Below, piece after piece: positions 5,709 to 9,718 of a DNA stretch of 9,718 nucleotides (the first letter of the stretch is position 1; the number at the start of each line of letters is the position of its first letter). A program made the translations under genes and the position numbers. Source of the DNA: Rhodospirillales bacterium (GTDB lineage: Bacteria > Pseudomonadota > Alphaproteobacteria > Rhodospirillales > Casp-alpha2); the NCBI GenBank assembly GCA_016187325.1, contig JACPJY010000233.1, forward strand, positions 1 to 9,718. The letters run 5' to 3'. The notes under the pieces were generated by a model. That model made no database searches, was not told where the DNA came from, and saw only the letters and a program-made list of their open reading frames with translations.

Positions 5709-5802
5709 GGCGCCCGCGTTGGCCGGATATTCCGGCGCCGGGCCGACCAAAGGCGTAGCGCTTCCGGCCGCCGGAGGCAACGGCGATGTGACGGCGCCGG
5801 CC

Positions 5803-7164
5803 TCAGCCTTGCTCGCGGTCGATCAGGTGGATGAACGAGCCCATGACATTGCCCGTCTTGAGGCCGGCGGCGCCGAGACTCGTGGACTCCGCGTCGGTGG
5901 CCTCGAACAATGGCTCGCCCGGCCCCTCGCTCGCGGTCTCGGCGTAGTGGAACTCGTGGCCGCGGTAGCGGGCGCCGACGGCGCCGAGCGGCCCGGCGCC
6001 GACAACCTTCGCCCGCCGGTAGCCGAGGTGCAGCCGCGGGCGCGCGAAGGAAGTTTCCAGCGCCAGCAGCCCGGCCATGGCGTGACGATGGCCCTCGGCG
6101 TCGACGAGGCCGCGGCCGAGCACCATGTAGCCGCCGCATTCGCCGTAAACGGCAGTATTTCGCGCCGCCGCGGCGCGGAGCCCGGCGAGGAAATTGCCGG
6201 CGGCGGCGAGCCGGCCGGCGGCGAGCTCGGGATAGCCGCCGGGCAGGTAGACCGCGTCGGCCGCCGCGTCGGGGGCCTGATCGGCGAGCGGCGAGAACGG
6301 CATGATCTCGGCGCCGGCGGCGCGCCAGCCGTCGATCACCAGCGGATACGAGAAGCGGAACGCGTTGTCGCGGGCGACGGCGATGCGCCGGCCTAATGGC
6401 GGTATCGGCGGCATGCTCGCGGCATCGTTCTTGCCAACGAGCGCGAGCGGCCGCGCCAGCTCGACCAGCGCCGCCACATCGAGATGCTTGGCGACCAACG
6501 CCGCGGCGGCGTCGAGAAAGTTCTCCAAATCCGGATGCTCGGCCGCCTGCACCAAGCCTAAGTGCCGCTCCGGCAACGCTAGGCCGTCGGCGCGCGGCAG
6601 GCAGCCGAGGACGGGAACCTCGGGCAGCGCGCGGCGGCAGGCGTCGATGAGGATCTTCGCGTGGCGGACGCCGCCGACCCGATTGAAGACGCACGCCGCC
6701 ACGGCGCCGCCCTCGCGGAAATCGTGGAAGCCCTTGACCACGGCGGCCGCCGAGGCGGCCTGGGCGCCGGCGTCGACGACCAGCACCACCGGCCAGCCGG
6801 TGCAGCGGGCGAGCGCCGCCGTCGAGCCGTCGTTCGCGCCGTCGGCGCCAGGGTCGGAAATGGCGGCGCCGTCGAACAGGCCCATGACGCCCTCGCAGAC
6901 GACCAGGTCGGCGCTATCGCAAAGGCTTCGCGCGGCGGCGGCGAGGGTCGCTTCGCGCATCGCCCAGGAGTCCAGGTTCAGGCACGGCCGGCCGGTGGCG
7001 GCGGCATGGAAGGCGGGATCGATGTAGTCGGGGCCGGCCTTGGCCGAGGCGACGCGCCGGCCGGCCTTGGCCAGGTGGCGGAGCAGGCCGAGGGTCAGCG
7101 TGGTCTTGCCGCTGCCCGACGCCGGGGCGGCGATCACCATGCCCGGGCCCGGCGGGCGGTTCAC
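5803..7164 (-). CDS. cobB: Cobyrinate a,c-diamide synthase (CobB/CbiA)
   Basis: This 453-residue, full-length enzyme amidates the a and c side chains of the corrin ring, using ATP and glutamine. The N-terminal synthetase domain (about 8-200) has the P-loop APASGSGKTT (13-22), AKAGPDYIDP (41-50) and CEGVMGLFDG (90-99), which are typical of CobB/CbiA and distinguish it from CobQ. The C-terminal glutamine amidotransferase domain (about 258-450) has YLPGGYPEL (306-314), the nucleophile Cys343 in YGECGGYMVLG, GHEFHY (402-407) and a C-terminal His446 in GSFIHL. The GTG start (7164-7162) overlaps the SCO stop as GTGA, implying translational coupling. A CobB acting before or after cobalt insertion cannot be told from sequence. 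cbiD and cobK, divergent from SCO, serve the same pathway. Confidence 0.95.
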   Translation of the reverse strand: MNRPPGPGMVIAAPASGSGKTTLTLGLLRHLAKAGRRVASAKAGPDYIDPAFHAAATGRPCLNLDSWAMREATLAAAARSLCDSADLVVCEGVMGLFDGAAISDPGADGANDGSTAALARCTGWPVVLVVDAGAQAASAAAVVKGFHDFREGGAVAACVFNRVGGVRHAKILIDACRRALPEVPVLGCLPRADGLALPERHLGLVQAAEHPDLENFLDAAAALVAKHLDVAALVELARPLALVGKNDAASMPPIPPLGRRIAVARDNAFRFSYPLVIDGWRAAGAEIMPFSPLADQAPDAAADAVYLPGGYPELAAGRLAAAGNFLAGLRAAAARNTAVYGECGGYMVLGRGLVDAEGHRHAMAGLLALETSFARPRLHLGYRRAKVVGAGPLGAVGARYRGHEFHYAETASEGPGEPLFEATDAESTSLGAAGLKTGNVMGSFIHLIDREQG

Positions 7165-7838
7165 AGAAGCTCGCGGATCTTCTTTGCCATCGCGTCGGCG
7201 CCGGTGCCGTGCGGGAAGTGCGCCTTCAGCCCGCCTTCCGGCCCCATCAGGTAGATGATGGAAGTATGGTCGACCAGATAGTCGAGCGCGTCGCTGGCGC
7301 CGGCGGCGCCGGTCTTGGCCTTGGCGTAATAGACCCGGTAGGCCTTGGCGGCGGCGGTCACCTGCTCGGCCGTGCCGGTGAGGCCGACGAACCGCGGGTG
7401 GAAGTAGGCGAGGTATTCCTTCAGGTGCTCGGGCGTGTCGCGGGCGGGATCGACGGTGATGAACACCGGCGCCACCTTGTCGCCCGCGGGCCCGAGCGCT
7501 TCGATGGCGTTGCCCATCTCGGTCAGCGCCGTCGGGCAGACGTCGGGACAGAAGGTGTAGCCGAAATACACCAGCATCAACTTGCCCTTGAACCCCGCCT
7601 CGGTGACCGGCTTGCCGTTCTGGTCGGTGAGCGAGAACGGCCCGCCGACCGCCGGCATCGTCGGCGTGCCGCCGGTCATCCGTCCGGGGTGCTGGTAAAG
7701 CTGGACCGCGGCGAAGGCCAAGGCGCCGACGATGAGGACGACCGCCAACAGGCCGGTGCGCCGGCGGATGAACGGCGTCGCCGCCGGCTTCGCCGGCTCG
7801 CCGCCGTGGCTCGCGCCGTCTTTTTCCGGTTTTGCCAT
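7161..7838 (-). CDS. SCO1/SenC-family copper chaperone
   Basis: This 225-residue membrane-anchored thioredoxin-fold protein runs from ATG 7838 to TGA (7163-7161). After a charged N-terminus, residues 28-47 form one membrane span (LLAVVLIVGALAFAAVQLY). The periplasmic domain starts near 65 with GGPFSLTDQNGKPVTE. Cys97 and Cys101 in FCPDVCPT and His191 in VDHTS are the three copper ligands of SCO proteins. FITVDPARDTPEHLKEYL (126-143) is another family block. It should deliver copper to the CuA site of cytochrome c oxidase, or act as a thiol reductant in that assembly. The GTG at 7841 directly before the ATG is an equally possible start; GGGGAGGG upstream serves either. It is the first gene of the minus-strand run and overlaps cobB. 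Confidence 0.95.
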   Translation of the reverse strand: MAKPEKDGASHGGEPAKPAATPFIRRRTGLLAVVLIVGALAFAAVQLYQHPGRMTGGTPTMPAVGGPFSLTDQNGKPVTEAGFKGKLMLVYFGYTFCPDVCPTALTEMGNAIEALGPAGDKVAPVFITVDPARDTPEHLKEYLAYFHPRFVGLTGTAEQVTAAAKAYRVYYAKAKTGAAGASDALDYLVDHTSIIYLMGPEGGLKAHFPHGTGADAMAKKIRELL

Positions 7839-7872
7839 CACCCGCGCCCTCCCCGGCGCTGCCGATCGCCTT

Positions 7873-7900
7873 ATGATAGGTCAGAGGCCCGGATCATCAA
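7873..7900 (-). promoter_or_regulatory. Candidate promoter of SCO-cobB
   Basis: On the minus strand TTGATG (7900-7895) is separated by 16 bases from TATCAT (7878-7873), a good sigma70-type pair for such GC-rich DNA. The start would fall near 7866, about 28 nt before the ATG at 7838, leaving room for the GGGGAGGG ribosome binding site. No B12-riboswitch sequence fits into so short a leader. Confidence 0.5.
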
Positions 7901-7981
7901 GCCACAAGGCCCCAGAAAAAGGCACAAGAATAAGGCCCAAGGAAAGACCCTAGGATAACGACCCGCGGCGGCCGGCGGTGG

Positions 7982-7987
7982 TATGAT
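7982..7987 (+). promoter_or_regulatory. Possible -10 box for cbiD
   Basis: TATGAT on the plus strand lies 24 bases before the cbiD start. At 17-bp spacing the -35 position reads CGACCC, which matches only GAC of the consensus. The leader would be about 18 nt. TAGGAT at 7951-7956 is an alternative with no better -35. The rest of the 173-base divergent gap (7839-8011) shows an A-rich stretch (7911-7946) but no clear operator. Confidence 0.25.
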
Positions 7988-8011
7988 CGAGGGAACCCGA
8001 GGATCGACGCC

Positions 8012-9112
8012 ATGACCGACCGCCAGACAGCCGAGCGCCGGCCCAAAAAGGCCCTGAAGCGGGGCTGGACCACCGGCGCCTGCGCCACCGCCGCCGCCAC
8101 CGCCGCCTATCAGGCGCTGATCACTGGCGACTTCCCCGATCCGGTGACGATCACGCTGCCGAAGGGCGAGGAGCCGGCGTTCGCCCTGAAACGCGCCGAA
8201 CTCGAGGGCGAGCACGCCACCGCCAGCATCATCAAGGACGCCGGCGACGATCCGGACGTCACCCATGGCGCCGAGATCGTCGTCACCGTAGCACTCGGCA
8301 AAAAGGGCGAAGGCATCCGCTTCCACGCCGGGCCGGGCGTCGGCCGGGTGACGCGGCCGGGTCTGGCGCTCGCCGTCGGCGAGCCGGCCATCAACCCGGG
8401 CCCGCGGGCGATGATGGAAGGCGTGATCAAGGACCTCGCTCGCCGCCACGGCAGGAGCCCCGACGTCGCCATCACGGTTTCTGTCCCCGGCGGCGAGCAA
8501 TTGGCGAAGCGGACGATGAACGGCCGGCTCGGCATCGAGGGCGGGCTTTCCATCCTCGGCACCACCGGCGTGGTGATCCCGTATTCGTGCGCATCCTGGA
8601 TCCACTCCATCCACCGCGGCATCGACGTGGCGCGGGCCGGCGGCCACCATCACGTCGCCGCCGCCACCGGCGCCACCTCAGAGGCGGCGGTGCGGGAACT
8701 GACCGGGCTGCCCGAGGTGGCGTTGATCGACATGGGAGACTTCGTCGGCGGACTCTTGAAATATTTGCGCAAGCACCCGGTCGAAAGGCTGACGCTCGCC
8801 GGCGGCTTCGGCAAGATGGCGAAGCTGGCGCAAGGCCACGTCGATCTGCACTCGTCGCGCTCGCGGGTCGACATGAAGGCGCTGGCCGACATGCTAGGAT
8901 CGCTCGGCGCGCCGCCAGCCGCCGTGGCCACGGCCCGGAAGGCCAACACCGCGGCGGAGGTGTTGGGTATCGCCGAGCAGCACGGGCTGGCGCTCGGCGA
9001 TCTGGTCGCCAGGCAGGCTCGCGAGACGGCGCTGGCGACGCTCGCCGGCGACACCGCGGTCGAGGTGGCGGTATTCGACCGCGAGGGTGGCCTCGTCGGT
9101 CATGCCCTCTAA
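8012..9112 (+). CDS. cbiD: Cobalt-precorrin-5B C1-methyltransferase (CbiD)
   Basis: This 366-residue protein starts at ATG 8012 with GAGGA at 7999-8003 and ends with TAA (9110-9112). It methylates C1 of the contracted corrin ring after loss of the two-carbon fragment, using S-adenosylmethionine. The family start GWTTGACATAAA is at residues 18-29. Later blocks are GEPAINPGPR, GRLGIEGGLSILGTTGVVIPYS and TLAGGFGKMAKLAQGHVDLHS. The length fits the family (about 350-380). CbiD is the enzyme of the early-cobalt (anaerobic) route, replacing the CobF methyltransferase of the aerobic route. Several alphaproteobacteria are known to carry it in otherwise mixed pathways. cobK begins inside its 3' end. 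It is divergent from SCO-cobB. Confidence 0.96.
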   Translation: MTDRQTAERRPKKALKRGWTTGACATAAATAAYQALITGDFPDPVTITLPKGEEPAFALKRAELEGEHATASIIKDAGDDPDVTHGAEIVVTVALGKKGEGIRFHAGPGVGRVTRPGLALAVGEPAINPGPRAMMEGVIKDLARRHGRSPDVAITVSVPGGEQLAKRTMNGRLGIEGGLSILGTTGVVIPYSCASWIHSIHRGIDVARAGGHHHVAAATGATSEAAVRELTGLPEVALIDMGDFVGGLLKYLRKHPVERLTLAGGFGKMAKLAQGHVDLHSSRSRVDMKALADMLGSLGAPPAAVATARKANTAAEVLGIAEQHGLALGDLVARQARETALATLAGDTAVEVAVFDREGGLVGHAL

Positions 9113-9718
9113 GACGGTATTGATCCTCGGCGGCACCCACGAGGCGCGCGAGCTCGCCAGACGCCTGACGCTCGAGATGGGGAAAAGGCTGCGCGTCATC
9201 ACCTCGCTCGCCGGGCGGCGCGAGTCGAAGCCGGGGCTGGCGGGCGAGGTGCGTGTCGGCGGCTTCGGCGGCATCGCCGGGCTTTCCCAGTATCTCGCCG
9301 ATACCGGCGTCGATCTGGTGGTCGACGCCACCCATCCGTTCAGCGCCACCATCTCCGACCATGCCGGCGTCGCCTGCACGGGGGCGGGCGTGCCGCGCCT
9401 GCAGCTCCGCCGCCCGGCGTGGCGGATGCCGAAGAAGGCCGACTGGATCGAGGTCGCGAGCCTGGCCGAGGCAGCGGAAATCCTGCCGAAGTTCGCGAGG
9501 CGCGTGTTGCTCACCACCGGCGCCCGCGGGATCGAGGCGTTTGCGAAGCTTCCCGGCATCTGGTTCCTGGTGCGCCTGATCGACGCCCCGAAGGGGCCGT
9601 TGCCGCTCGCCCGCTACGAGGTGGTCACCGGCATGCCGCCCTATGGGTTGGAGGACGAACGCGCGCTCTTGAAGCGCCACGACATCGACACGCTGGTCGC
9701 CAAGCGCTCCGGCGGCCA
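9102..9718 (+). CDS. cobK: Precorrin-6A / cobalt-precorrin-6A reductase (CobK/CbiJ), 3' end outside window
   Basis: The frame opens at ATG 9102, 11 bases inside the end of cbiD, and stays open to the window edge, giving 205 residues of a protein usually about 240-260 long. Family motifs are in order: VLILGGTHEAREL (6-18) at the nucleotide-binding start, VRVGGFGG (51-58), VDATHPFSATIS (74-85), RLQLRRPAW (99-107), LLTTGARGIEAF (136-147), VRLI (157-160) and the KRSGG stretch at the edge (201-205) that contacts NADPH. It reduces a double bond of precorrin-6A with NADPH. The overlap with cbiD indicates co-translation, and the two gene products act in adjacent steps. The start has no strong ribosome binding site of its own, which fits coupling. 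Confidence 0.95.
   Translation, partial: MPSKTVLILGGTHEARELARRLTLEMGKRLRVITSLAGRRESKPGLAGEVRVGGFGGIAGLSQYLADTGVDLVVDATHPFSATISDHAGVACTGAGVPRLQLRRPAWRMPKKADWIEVASLAEAAEILPKFARRVLLTTGARGIEAFAKLPGIWFLVRLIDAPKGPLPLARYEVVTGMPPYGLEDERALLKRHDIDTLVAKRSGG

Noticed and set aside
5761..5775. TCCGG/CCGGA hairpin between cobB and the YcgN gene as a terminator
   Set aside because: The stem is only 5 bp and no T-tract follows on the minus strand, so it is likely chance in GC-rich DNA.
5618..6694. A 358-codon minus-strand frame inside cobB
   Set aside because: It is in another frame from the complete CobB, which has both domains and all its motifs; the alternative is arginine-rich noise.
7842..8011. A cobalamin riboswitch between SCO-cobB and cbiD
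   Set aside because: I looked for the B12-box and its flanking conserved segments on both strands and found no convincing match. The predicted leaders (about 18 and 28 nt) are also too short for one.
1..9718. CRISPR arrays, insertion sequences, att sites or phage genes
   Set aside because: I saw no regularly spaced direct repeats, transposase or integrase motifs, or terminal inverted repeats. The tRNA-Arg shows no partial 3'-end duplicate that I could find.

Overview
The window is GC-rich DNA from a bacterial chromosome, most likely an alphaproteobacterium. The Usg-family gene fragment at the left edge belongs to a family largely confined to that class. The YcgN, HupE, SCO and CbiD/CobK genes, and the frequent GTG and TTG starts, also fit. 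A Rhodospirillales-like host is a guess from gene content and base composition, not something the sequence proves.

Left part (1-1300): the 3' end of a Usg-family gene and a complete tRNA-Arg(CCG) lie on the plus strand. Two small minus-strand genes of unknown function follow. One encodes a 57-residue secreted or membrane peptide with a consensus TATAAT just upstream and a good intrinsic terminator just downstream. The other encodes a 101-residue protein with two membrane segments and a TTG start. Then comes a plus-strand HupE/UreJ-type nickel/cobalt permease (1297-1893), preceded by a leader with several short inverted repeats.

Middle and right (1907-7838): seven minus-strand genes run in one direction. 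In order of transcription they are an SCO-type copper chaperone, cobB (cobyrinate a,c-diamide synthase), a YcgN-family cysteine-cluster protein, a DapA-superfamily aldolase/lyase, a YgjP/SprT-like zinc peptidase, ada (methyl-DNA repair and regulation) and a YjbQ/UPF0047 protein. SCO-cobB and ada-yjbQ each overlap by a GTGA junction. The run probably contains at least two transcription units, because good promoter candidates lie before SCO (7873-7900) and before the DapA-like gene (5205-5213).

Right edge (8012-9718): cbiD and an incomplete cobK lie divergently on the plus strand and overlap by 11 bases. With cobB they provide three steps of corrin-ring synthesis: C1 methylation, precorrin-6 reduction and a,c-amidation. 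The HupE permease about 6 kb away could supply the cobalt. I saw no B12 riboswitch consensus in either regulatory gap.

The window is mostly well-known families with compact spacing. I did not find a mobile element, CRISPR array, defence island or clearly new multi-gene system. The points most worth a second look are the small TATAAT-plus-terminator transcript at 421-662, the DapA-like enzyme that lacks the family's substrate-binding arginine, the inverted repeats in the hupE leader, and the fusion of a respiratory copper chaperone to a cobalamin gene by overlapping codons.
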